Positions 48,786 to 59,799 of a DNA stretch of 64,000 bases are shown here, piece by piece. The stretch covers positions 558,001 through 622,000 of the forward strand of contig MARA01000012.1 in the NCBI GenBank assembly GCA_001792895.1, in the 5' to 3' direction. This DNA comes from Lentinus brumalis. Lineage: Eukaryota; Basidiomycota; Agaricomycetes; Polyporales; Polyporaceae. Made by a program: the position numbers and the translations under genes. How positions within the stretch are numbered: the first letter of the stretch is position 1; every line of letters starts with the position of its first letter. Below the pieces are notes generated by a model. The model did no database searches and was not told where the DNA came from. It saw nothing but the letters and a program-made list of their open reading frames with translations.

Positions 48786-50073
48786 ATGGGCTGCCCGCGG
48801 TGCGTCTGGACAGGGACGGGATGGACATGAAGACGACTCGGGCCTCTGCTCGAGCCTCGCGTAGAATGCATGCCCGTACCGAACACCACGACGCCGCCGC
48901 GGCTGCTGGGACTCGGGACCACGCATCGAACGCTGCACCGTGCACGCGCCCCTCGCTCGTTGTTCGCTCGTTCATCCATCGCACCACGGTCCGGGTTGAG
49001 GCTCGGTGTAATCCCGACTGCGCCGTGAGTGCACGCTCATATCCTGCGTCCGCTACCTTCTGACCCGTGCGCCGCTAGGCTGCAAGACTGCAGTATGTTG
49101 CAGTTGCGTCGTAGTGGTAGATTGAGCGACTCCGAGAGGAGGCAGTCTGCGGGCGATGGACGTCCAGGATCAAGACTCCATATCACAGAGCCCCGGACAC
49201 CGGATGCACGGACGGCGGTCACCGGTTCACAGGCAATCGAGAGCGAATGCATGGTGGCTCGTGGGTGGAAGCGACGTGACGTCCAGCCTCGTCGCTCGCG
49301 CTGACAGCGGCAGCAAGTCGCCAAGTTTCTCCAGGTACGTCAACGGCGTTTTGGCTCGTATGTACGGGTGCTGACAACTTGCCTCCGCCGGGAACAGATC
49401 CAGATTCCGAGCACCGACTCGCAGCGTTGTCAGTCACGGCCGCGTCTCTGCAGCGATGTCTAGAGCAGATGCTGCGGAGGAGAGACTTGAAGCACCCGCG
49501 GCGGCGGAGCACGCACGGGTCGCGACATTGATGCATCCAGAGCAGAGACTCGGGCCGGCTGCAGGCAGCGAACATGTCGTTCGCTTGTCGAGGTATCGAG
49601 AGGCCGGCAGAGATATCTGGATCAAGTTCGGACTCTGGCACCTCGCTCGTCGCCTGGTAACTCGAAGTCTCGACGGTATGTCTCCGCCACATTCGTTCAT
49701 GTCGCTCGCCTTCTGATGCATCGCATTGCATGCTTAGTGCGACGAAGTAGACAGGACACCGAGGGCACACAGGCGGAGGTCTACGCAATGCACAAGGTTG
49801 CTGATCTGCGTACTTCTCCGTAGCGACGTCTGAAGGTCCGACAGCACCTGGGCCGTTTGAATGGACGTCACGACGAGCAGGTGATGGCGACTCTGTGGAT
49901 CCAGAGTCGCTGCATCCGGACAGTAAGTCCTTCGCACGCTCGCGCATGTCTTGACGTTCGATCTCGTGCGGTTTACCGTTAGGCGACGACCGGATGGTTG
50001 ATTGATGAGCCTTCGAGAAATGGAAAAGACACGCTGCAGACGAGGATGCGTCCGGTCTCAAAATCGAGATCGC

Positions 50074-50413
50074 ATGCCCGAGGCACTGCCCACCAGTGAC
50101 CGTGTTGCTGCTCTGATTGCAGGGCGAGACATCGAAAACAATGTCGGATCCGAGGAGCGAAGTCCGGCTCGTGCGCCGCAGGGAAGCATTGCTCGTTCAT
50201 CGATGCTGCTCTGGGATGTCTCGAAAGGTATGTACTCTCGCTCTGGCGTGGGTTGGTGCAATCTCTGACATTGGTGAAGCATTACTTACTACAGGTCTAG
50301 TTCTGTATCTCCGGGATACAAGACGGCCGAGGATGCGCTACGGCGAATGTCCTCGTTGCCGTTGCATGCAGTGGGAAGACAGCTGTGTAGTCGGCAACGT
50401 TCTGGTCCCGTAG
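50074..50413 (+). CDS. Small spliced gene g4 (U5)
   Basis: The same 340-bp span as in U3, without indels. The U6 copy (61063-61400) has several one-base changes in length and is uncertain. Confidence 0.45.
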
Positions 50414-51233
50414 TAGGCAGCAAGATGTGCTCGGAAGCTCCGAATCGAGGGACGTCTCGCCTGTCTCAGCGGTGTGTTGGCGCGGTTCGTACACACCGGG
50501 ACAACGAACAAGACGCTTCTCGCGATGCAAGCACACCGGCTTCACGACGCAGGCGGTGCACATCTTCGCCGAGACGACGTCTGCCAGCTCGCTCGCCTCC
50601 TTCGTACAGCAAGGGTCAGGTACAGTACAAGCGCGGCTGGCGGCGCATGATGTCAACTTCGCGGGACCCAGGTCTGCTGCGTGCGGATGGGTGAGTTCTC
50701 CGCGCAGTCGCAAGTCTCCGCCGTACTCACTCGTGCGTTTGCGCCTCAGGAGACGAGTGGCGGGTGCGTACACTGCGTTGAGGCCTGAGGTATCGCACGA
50801 CACGCTGAGGTCCCTGCGTCTTACCGTCTCGCGACCGAAACTGATTGCTGGGACCGAGGCAACGCCCAGTGGCACCGCGCTGTTGCTCGGAATGCAGGGC
50901 GAGGCATCGAGAAATGCCGGATCCGAGAAGAGAAGCCCGGATCGTGCGCCGCAGGGAAGCGTCCCTCGTTCATCGGTGTTGCTACGGTCGAGACGTGTGT
51001 CGAACGGTACGTACTCTTGCTCTGGTGTGGGTTGGTGCAAGCTGTGATCTCATTGGTAAAGCGCTACATACTCACTACAGATCGAGTTTTGTATCTTCGA
51101 AGTACAAGATCGCCGAGGGCTCGGACGCACTACGACGAATGTCCTCGCGCACTTGAGTCACCGTCGCATGCAGTGGGAAGACATCTCTTTAGGGATGCGA
51201 GGGTAGGAAGCGAGATGTGCTTCGGAATTCGAA

Positions 51234-51968
51234 TCAAGGGCCTGAGCGGTGTTTTGCGTCCTTGGCGATTCGTACACTCCCGGGACAAGACGCTTCTTGC
51301 GATCGCCTGCGCCAGCTCCCAGACGTCTGCGTCACGGTGACATCTCCACGGCACGTATGGACGGGCATCTGGCATTGTATGCACTTGGGTGAGCGTGCGC
51401 GCATCCTGGCTGCGCTAGGAGACTCCATTCTGACGAGAGCGTCGTAGCTTGTGCTGTAAACCGTAGGCAGAAGCAATATATGTTGATACACACGCACGGA
51501 CTGCGTTGACTGCGTCCTCTCTTCCGGGCGCGGCTCGTAGAGACGTCCCGATCTCGGCCATTGTATAGGCGAGCCGGATAGCAAGAGTTCGATGGTCAAG
51601 CGGCGTCCATGGTCCGGGAGAACGGTGCGTGTGTCCAGTTGAGTTCGTAGCATGAACGTTCGGACAAGTCGATCGCTGACCGCGACTGTGTCTAGATACG
51701 CGGCGACGTCTTCAACTCGCAGATATGTACGGAGGTTGCGAGATGCGACACCAGATGCTGGCTCACACGTTGTACCTGTAGCGGTTGTGGGAGATGCAAG
51801 GTCGACGCGTTGTGGTAAGGCCAGCAAAGGACAGGCAAAGGTGGATCTCGATATCAGGCTTTGCTTCGCAAGCTCGATACGGCTTCTGTCCGCGCGTACT
51901 TCGCGTCTTGAGTTGTAGCTCATTGGCCAGTAGCGAAGGTATCTACTACACAACATGTCCCCTTTCAT
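51234..51968 (-). CDS. Minus-strand ORF (U5)
   Basis: A 244-residue version of the same ORF. In U3 the frame is split (about 29247-30073), and in U1 and U6 it is interrupted. Confidence 0.35.
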   Translation of the reverse strand: MKGDMLCSRYLRYWPMSYNSRREVRADRSRIELAKQSLISRSTFACPLLALPQRVDLASPTTATGTTCEPASGVASRNLRTYLRVEDVAAYLDTVAVSDRLVRTFMLRTQLDTRTVLPDHGRRLTIELLLSGSPIQWPRSGRLYEPRPEERTQSTQSVRVYQHILLLPTVYSTSYDALVRMESPSAARMRARSPKCIQCQMPVHTCRGDVTVTQTSGSWRRRSQEASCPGSVRIAKDAKHRSGP

Positions 51969-52452
51969 CTCCGTCCGGATATAGACTTATCGCGGTGTAG
52001 CTCGACGTCCGCGTGAAACTGAACGTCAATGGCTAGACTCAAGGCAAGTCTCAGAAGCGAACTCCGCCTCGGCCGTCGAATTCCCGGTTGCCGTCGACCG
52101 TTGCAATTGGCGTGAACGAGGAGCTGAGAGTGCCGCATTGGTATGTTCCTCATAGCTGGGTCTGTCTGCTCCGGACTCTGACCAAGCGTGAAAGATACAG
52201 AATAGCTGCAGCGAGCCGATGGCGCGCTCTTCGACCTTGGCAGGCTCGCTCACAAGCGGTGTGCGAATGAGATGTTCTCATGATCCCGGGCTTCAAGACA
52301 CCCGAATGTCGGACCGATCTGGTGCGTGTGACGTCGAGTATATTGTCCCTTCTGTCGCTTCTCACCGGCTTCGTGGATTGTTTGCAGCCTGAAGCGGCGG
52401 TCCGACGCAATCAGCCTAGCAAATTCAAGCTGTTAAGTTCGGAGTGGCCATC

Positions 52453-52742
52453 ATGTACGACTGCTCTAGTCTCTCGGACTGTCCTTGTAAGTACTGCCAG
52501 CCCAATTGGACGCTATGTAGGCCATTTCCTGGCCAGTGCACCTTTATTTCGTTGACTCCGAGACTCCCTCCAGCGCCGTTACGGCCTTACGAGCGTACCA
52601 GGTCTGGTTGAAAGCATGCGTTCACACGCAGCTTCGCCGTGACCTCGGAGGCGAAGATCGGGCGGTCAGCTCGCGAGCTGCAAAGCTTCCCAGCTGCAGA
52701 GAGGCCGTGCATGTGTGGTCTTTGGTGAGGCTACTAAGCTAG
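52453..52742 (+). CDS. Small spliced gene g8 (U5)
   Basis: The same 290-bp model, intact. Confidence 0.45.
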
Positions 52743-53184
52743 AATGTACTAGTACATGGACCTCGTGTACGAGTTGACAATGTGCTGTCCCAAGTCGCGC
52801 ACTCATGTCCTAGTCCCCTGATGATTGCAAGACCTCGCTCCCTCACCGGGACTCAATGTGAGTGCGTGCGTGCCTCGGCAACTATATTCGACCAAGGAAT
52901 GTTCGCCCGAGTTCGTGCAAAGAAATATGCGACTTGCTGAATGAAGCACGCGCTGTGCGCGATGCAAGGTACCGAAGATGGAGTTGACAGGCTCTGGGTC
53001 ATTGCCTTTGCTCACCTAGACCGTACACTTTGCAGTCCCAGCTTGCAATCACATAATTAAGGACACCAAGGAGCATGGTGCGCATGCCAGTAATACGCAG
53101 CACTCCCGGAGATATGAGTTTCCACAAGTCTACGTCTACAGCGTGCTCGCTTCCTGTCTCGAGCCTGCTTCCAGGCAACCTTCT

Positions 53185-53225
53185 GATCACGGTCTCGTGA
53201 TCGTGTCCCACGCGTCGCGACGCGT
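53185..53225. other. Dyad cluster (U5)
   Basis: The same hairpin plus 16-bp palindrome. Confidence 0.6.
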
Positions 53226-53546
53226 ACCTTCGCAAGACTCCTGGACCCGAACAATTGTCTGTCAATTTTCTACATCAGCGTGCTCATCAATGCTTCACAC
53301 GAAATGTGGTTACACACGCTATAACATGCTTGCACAGGTACAGTGCTCGGGACGGCGATTTACTGATGTGGGACGCAGCAGCCCAGCACATGGGCCGCCG
53401 CCGGCAAGTATCTATCTGTTTCTCTAGACTCGAAGTTGCTCGACTGACGAGGCACGCAGCCACACAGACGAGCGGAGTGAACGGCGGAGGAAGGAGACAC
53501 GGGTCACCGATCGCATAACCACAGCTTGCCCGATACGGTGTTTCCC

Positions 53547-54017
53547 ATGTCAACGATCGTAACGGCCGAGGTGCACGCAACAACCCCAACTAGGATGGCC
53601 GTTAGCCACCCAAGAAGCATTCATATTACTTATTACGCCATACCGCGAGACGTCCGAATTTCTCGATCTGGGACAAGCACGCATAGTTCCGCGGCGTGTC
53701 TTGTTTGCTCTTCCCGCCAGAACATTGCCCTGGGCGTACCACCACGTTTCCGTCTTCCCACTCTCATCTCGCCCCCATCCTCTCCCTCTCAGCTCGACTC
53801 TGCGCTACCGCTATTGCGCTGCGCCGCTCAATCGGTACCCAGCCATCACACACATACTGTAGCGTGTCGACGCGCTCTGCATTGCTCGAAGACTACATAC
53901 GGTACATCTGGTGCAACTCAAGCGTCCTCGACGAGCTCGAACATACGGTACGTGTCCTGCGTCGTTCGGCATACAGACCGCGCTGACACAGGCATCTCCG
54001 ACCTTCAAGTGCGATAG
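53547..54017 (+). CDS. Hypothetical ORF g7 (U5)
   Basis: The same ORF as U3, 156 codons. Confidence 0.3.
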   Translation: MSTIVTAEVHATTPTRMAVSHPRSIHITYYAIPRDVRISRSGTSTHSSAACLVCSSRQNIALGVPPRFRLPTLISPPSSPSQLDSALPLLRCAAQSVPSHHTHTVACRRALHCSKTTYGTSGATQASSTSSNIRYVSCVVRHTDRADTGISDLQVR

Positions 54018-54085
54018 ACGCAGCGCTTCGTCTGGACTCTACACCGCGTTCCAGAACGCGTACCAGCACGCGTTAAGACGACACG

Positions 54086-55178
54086 GTACGTGGCTCTCGA
54101 TGTCCCTGTGCAGCATGAGGTCAGCATTGTGCTAATCACCCGCGTCGTGTAGACCCGGCGCGTCATATCTCCGCCCATGTCGTGCGGCAGCGACACGACA
54201 CTGCACAGCAGGTGGACCATCGTCAGGTACGTACCTGCTTGCAATGCGAGCGAGCGAACGCGTTGCTCATCGCCGATGTTCATCTTCCAGCTCCCCACCC
54301 ATCCGAGGCCGCCGCATTGCTGAGCGGACAACCTCCCGAGCGTTCTTCCTGCTAGTACGTACCTTTCTCTCCTCTACGCGTGGTAGCGTGCAGCGCCGGC
54401 TGACCATACTGTAGTCATTCCACTTAGTTCTACCTCCCAGCGTCGTCGTACTCGTCGGGCTCGTGGGACGATATCTGGGCGCCGGAGGTTCAGTCCTTCG
54501 TCGCGTTTACTCATCCTGCGGCCGAGGTCTACACAGCGTGCCACAGGCTGTCAATAGAGGTACGTACCTGCGCTCTTTCGCAGCCCATGCACGGCCGACT
54601 GACTGTCGACCATCGCCCAGACGTCACCTCTGCGGTAAGCTCGCAGCCAGGCGTACCTGCGACTGCCACCAGCCAGCTCTGGAGACAGTGGACGCGTCCT
54701 CGTCTACTGGTACAGTCTGGTCGTCTCGGACCCACCTTTCAAGCTGCTCTGACGGAGACAAGCGGTACGTACCTCGGTCTCATCCCGGCTGGACTGCACA
54801 GGCTGATAGCCATGTCATGATCAGCGTGTCTCCATACCTCGTGAGATTGTGAGCAAGACGCATGAGAAGACGGCGCGAGTAGGCAAGACGCTGCGCCGCT
54901 CCGAAGCCGTCTGGGACGCGACAAGTCCAGCGCAGAGCGTGTCTGGGGAAACTCGACGCGTCGTTGTCGCCCAGCTCACGACGAGTGGTACGTACCTTTG
55001 TGCACATCTCGTACGCGTACTGAAGACGTCCAGGTCTCCCGGACGCCGTCTCCTGCCATTATCTTGGCAACCGGGCGGAGTCGCACTTGCTGTAGATGGA
55101 GACGCTGTCGCAAAGTACGTACCTTTTCCCTGACGCCTCCGAGCTACTGGCGGACTTGGCTGATGGCAAACTCTGCAG
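54086..55178 (+). pseudogene. Intron-dense region (U5)
   Basis: Same organisation, type B. Confidence 0.4.
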
Positions 55179-55835
55179 CAGCTTCAAGTCGCTCTCATCA
55201 ACTCCGCTGCTAGACACGCGTCTTCCGGCACGAGGACTGGCGAGCTCCAGAGTGTCGAAGGTGAGCATATGCATCCCGGATTCAGGCTGCCGGTGCTGAC
55301 ATAGATCTCGCAGAGCTGACAGATAACGCGCAGAGACAGCGCAGACGCGAGAGCAGGCGGCGCAGGTGGGAGGCGGGCAGACGGAGGCGGCAGCGGTGGT
55401 GGTGGTCGAGAGTAGACTTGCGCACACTCGGAACGTGCGAAGTCGTAGAATAGGCGCCCGTGCTCGTTTCGACGCAGAGTCCTCGAGAACGCGTTACATC
55501 GCTGCAGCGTGTGTGTACTGTACGTAGTTCGTCAATGAAACACGCTCTTCCACACCCTCTCGCTGGTCTGTTTCGCTGGGATCGCGGGCGTCGAGTTCCA
55601 GCCGCTACTGCGCGCTGTGTCCTCCCTCTGCTCAAGAGCCCATCCTCGCAAACGTCTTCACGCTGTATGTCAGAGAACGAAATATATTGCTCTACCTACA
55701 TACACGTCTGCTACTACCAAGCCCGCCTCGAACACCCAGCCCAGTCCCACCACGCCGCCGCCGCCGCCGTCCCCATCCCTCCCTCCCTCCCTAAACTCCA
55801 GAGCCCCACCGTGCCTATACCCTCCAGGAAACACC

Positions 55836-56700
55836 CTAAGGTGAAGCTTGCATCTGGTGCATCTGCTTCGCACTCCGCTGATGGCCTAACCACCCCGCAG
55901 CCGCCGCGCCCGCCCGCCCCGGACGCGAGCAGCAACCCCGGCGTGCCTGCAGATCCCGGCTCGAGAGGTCGCCACGCACAACGGGACGACGCGACTTCAG
56001 CGAAGACTTGAGTGGCTCACCCGACTTCTTCCGCGCTATGCTGGCGGCTAACGATTGTGGCGCAGAGAATGCGCGATTGCTTGTGCCCTCGGCGCGGATG
56101 TTGGCGGTGAGCGCGACAGAAGCCGAGGACTCGGCGAGCGGAAGCGTCTTCTTGAGGTCGTCCAGGTCGATGTGGAGGTCGACGCGAGGCGAAGACGACG
56201 CACGGGGAGTCTCGTTACCGGACATGTCTTCAGTGGAAGACTGGGGGCAGGGAACGCCACACCCTTCTCAAGCTGGGATGCACTTCTCGACCTGAGGACG
56301 GCGGGCATGGGAGTCGAGTCGGCGGGCGAACGGAAAGCTTGCATCTTGGGGGTGCGGGTGCGCTTAGCGCGAGGGTGCATCTGGACGTACGACTCCGAAC
56401 CGCTGGACGAGCTGGACGCCTCGTCCTGAGCGGGCGGCTCCACGCGAGGGGGAGTCGGGGTTGTACTACCAAGACGGTGGGCACTGCGGAGGTGCCTGCC
56501 AAGGGAGCCTCCGCGGCCACGATACGGTGGATCGTCGTGGCGGGGGGCGTTGACGGTGCGGAGAGGGTGGCCAAAGTGATCGAGCGCGACGATGACGACC
56601 GACGTGGGATGCGCGGGAGGGGCGCGCCCGCACTGTTCGAGTGCCGCGTGTAGTAGTCCATGGGGCGGCGTACGCGTGGAGGTTTAGTACCGTGCTTCAT
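55836..56700 (-). pseudogene. CBM21 gene deletion derivative, U5/U6 junction (start region broken)
   Basis: The same truncated layout. An extra base right after the ATG (56700-56698) changes the first residues to MKHGTK, and further indels follow near 56640 and 56455. The frame from DMSGNETP (56225) to 55836 is open across the scar. This copy looks non-functional as written. Confidence 0.7.
55940..55960. other. Deletion scar filler, U5/U6
   Basis: The same filler with one additional G at its left end. Confidence 0.85.
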
Positions 56701-56777
56701 GAGGATCGTTGTCTGTGGGTCTGGGGGAGACAATCAGCACCAAGGGGAAGGTTCTGCGGCTGACGCGCGGGTGACAC

Positions 56778-56962
56778 AGCAGGGATCTCGACATTTCCGA
56801 CGACCGAGGCTGACACCTTTTCGGTGATTGCAGCCGACAGGATACCTTTCGTCCATATGCGCCGTGCAAAGAGACAAAGGGTAACCACGGGGCGCATATA
56901 CCCAGACCTTTCGCGCGTCGGAGATGCGAATATCCCTGTGGTGCGACCACCACAGCGCACAG
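56778..56962. other. Extra leader-intron block, U6
   Basis: The same block as at 23605, including the hairpin. Confidence 0.7.
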
Positions 56963-57322
56963 GGGGATTACTCACCTGCTTAGTGACGTCGCTTGCGGGG
57001 AGACCTTGCGAGCGCTGGGCCGAATGGTCGAAGGCGTTGAAAACGATAAGTATAGGAAAAAGGTGTCGCTGGACGCGAGCAAAGGGACCGGGGAGCACTG
57101 CGGAGGAGCGACGCAGACCGAACTATGTATGGAGGAGAATTTGCTGGTCAGCCGCCGCCGCGAGAAGGACGAGAACAGAATGGAGCGATGGGGAACGGAG
57201 AGACTCACCAGAAGCCGTCAGTAGTGTTCCGGCGCAGGGGTGCGCAGACGGCAGATCCTGGGCGCGGCGCGTGAGACGGCGGGAGCGCGACGAGGGCAGC
57301 AGCGTGCTCACCAGGTAAGACA

Positions 57323-57611
57323 GTGAGCGGGCTGTCTGGGACGGCGACCTCTTGGGACACGACGGCCGGCGGGGAGGGAGGGAGGGGGCGGACGTGGGGG
57401 TCGGGTGGCAAGAGACTGGGCGAAAAAGCCGTCGAAGTGGTTCATCTCGCACGCGCGCCTAGGGGCGATGCGAACGAGCTCGCCATCAATTTCGAACACA
57501 CGGCGGTCTGGGCCGAGTTCGCTCTCACACTAAAGTGGAGCCCCCTGTCCGCTGGCTCGAGGCTGCCGCTCTGGGCTGCATACTAGCTCGTCCATGTTCT
57601 CCTGAGTCCTG
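57323..57611. promoter_or_regulatory. Near-invariant core block (U6)
   Basis: The same block. The G4 run is at 57371-57404. Confidence 0.6.
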
Positions 57612-57833
57612 CTCGACAATTATGAGAAACAGCCAGCCTCAGTCTGCGACCGTCGACGGGCTCCCGACGAGCATCGGGCTTGGTGCGCAGAAGGCCGTGC
57701 TTATCATGACAGTCGCATTGTGTCGCTGCTTATCGCGGTGACAGGCCCGGTTTTCCAGACGCTGCGACACCGCAGCGGTCGTTCGATCCTCGCGCCTCGT
57801 TGGGCGATTGGCCCACCAAGTACAGTCCAGCGG

Positions 57834-57854
57834 TGACGTAACCCAGTGACGTCA
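57834..57854. promoter_or_regulatory. Paired CRE/ATF-like sites (U6)
   Basis: The same two octamers, 5 bp apart. Confidence 0.5.
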
Positions 57855-58363
57855 GGGAATCTCATCCTCCTTCTCTGCGACTGAACTCGAACGTCGACAG
57901 CGCCGCGTCTGACGCGACCCGCCAGAACACGTTCCTCACTCAAGACTCCAGAGTCGCGTCGCGGGGTCAACGTGTCCCCCGCGTGACCACACCTCTTCCC
58001 ATCTGCGAGCATCGTTGCCGACGATGAGGTCGCGATAGGGCGCGAGGAGAGACGCGACGCAGCTCGTTCACGCATGCGAGAGCACTGCAGGTGTCGGCGG
58101 CCGTCAGACTGCATCCTCTCTCTGCGCCTGCTGGCTCTCGCTCCGTCTCTGCCCGCCGTCTCTCCTTGAGGCGTCTTCCTTGCCCTCTTGCATCTCGCGC
58201 AGCGTCCGTCCTGCGTCTCGCTCTCGCACGCCCTGCAGACTCCCTCTCGCCCGTCGCCCTTGTCGCAACTCCTGTCCTCTGCGCTACACTGCAGTACGCC
58301 GCCGCAAGTCTTCGCTTGGGTCGCCCTCTATCGCCGTCCATGCCATAAGTACTGGACGAACAG

Positions 58364-59799
58364 ATGCATATACGAGGTCTGTATGTACAATCATGGTGCA
58401 CCGACTGCTCACTGACTTGCATCCTAGTCTCGACGCGTCTGCTATAGCGCGTCTTGTCCCCGCTTGAACGACCGCGCGCCGCGTTTCAGTACGCGATTGC
58501 CCGTCCAGCTCGCGCACACCAACCTCCCCGGCATATCCCTGAATATCGCGTAGGCCGTGCTCTAGCTGAACGAACAACTAAATCGAACGTCTTCGATCCG
58601 CACCGCCATACAGTGATGTCTATGTGTACTATCCATACCGCAGCCGCGTGCTAACTGCTCCGTCCACACAGTATGTATTGACAACTACCACAAATACATC
58701 AGCATACCCAGTCACCCCGTTCGCCGCGTCCTGGCGCCCCGAGTCCCGGTGCACAGCCGAAGGCAGGTCTACGTACCAGTCACCGGCCCTACCTGCCCGG
58801 CTCCCCTGCATACGACCCATCCGACGCCTCCATCACACGCCAGCTGAAGGAATCGCCGCCGCCAGTTTCTGTCAAGAGGAACGGGGACGGGCACGGTGAG
58901 CTCATACGTTCTCGTTCCGCAGAGGACGTCGCACTGACCTGGGATGGTGCGTAGACGTCCAGTCCGTACAGACACCGGTTGACGGCGCCGACGACGACGA
59001 GGTTGCAGCGGACGACGTGGCAGTCGACAGTGGCAGCGCGGACGGTCGAGCACCGAGCGGTGGGATGCAGAGTGGGCAGAGAGCAGGAGGAGTGAGGAGG
59101 AGGAAGGAGGAAGGAGGGGAATGGAGAACGACCCCGCGTCCGCGCTGGTACTAATACGCGTCTGGCGCAGGACAAACACACCACGCGCGGTGCCTGCGCA
59201 CAGGCCACCGCTCTCCCTGTTCGGTCCTGCGCAGGCACGCACCCGTTCGCACTTGTCCGTGTCGGGTCTGACGCTGTCTCATCCGGGTCTCCAGTTCGGA
59301 CTCGCGACGCGTGAGTACTTCCTTCTCATGCCAAGCGTCGTCCCAGCTGATGCTGATCACGGCGCGCTGCGATCTGTACGCTCTCAGTCTACACTTTCAT
59401 TGTCGTAGTATGCAGTCCAACGCACTTGTCCACATACCTGACCATGTGCTTCGCGGGACTCGGACTTCCAACGGCCCCGCCCTCGGAACGTAAGTATGCT
59501 CGAGGTACGTGGAGTGCGCACACCAAGTTCCAACCCTCGGGCTCAAACCAAGCTCGATCTCGCCGGACCCGAACGACGGCTTGAATCGCGCTCAGCGTGC
59601 GTTCTCGGAGACTCGGGTTTCCAGGTGCAAATACCAGATGGACGGCCTCGTCGGCGGTCCGAACGTCACGACGACGGCGGGGCTCGGAGAACCCCAGGTA
59701 TGTCTGTCTCTTCGGCAGTTCTGCGTTCGCGCGTGACACTCACGCTCACGGAGTTCTTTCAGATGCATGGTCGGGTTCGTTGGCTTGGCCCAGTCATAG
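58364..59799 (+). pseudogene. g1 region (U6)
   Basis: The same layout. The usual donor of the polypurine intron (CAG/GTGAGG) reads CAGGAGGAG here, so splicing would have to move. Several other short deletions are present. Confidence 0.35.

Larger units (their letters stand above)
44927..55960. repeat. Tandem unit U5
   Basis: Fifth copy, about 11,034 bp. It is mainly type B, carries the extra leader-intron block and ends in the deletion scar (with one more G in the filler). Confidence 0.95.
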
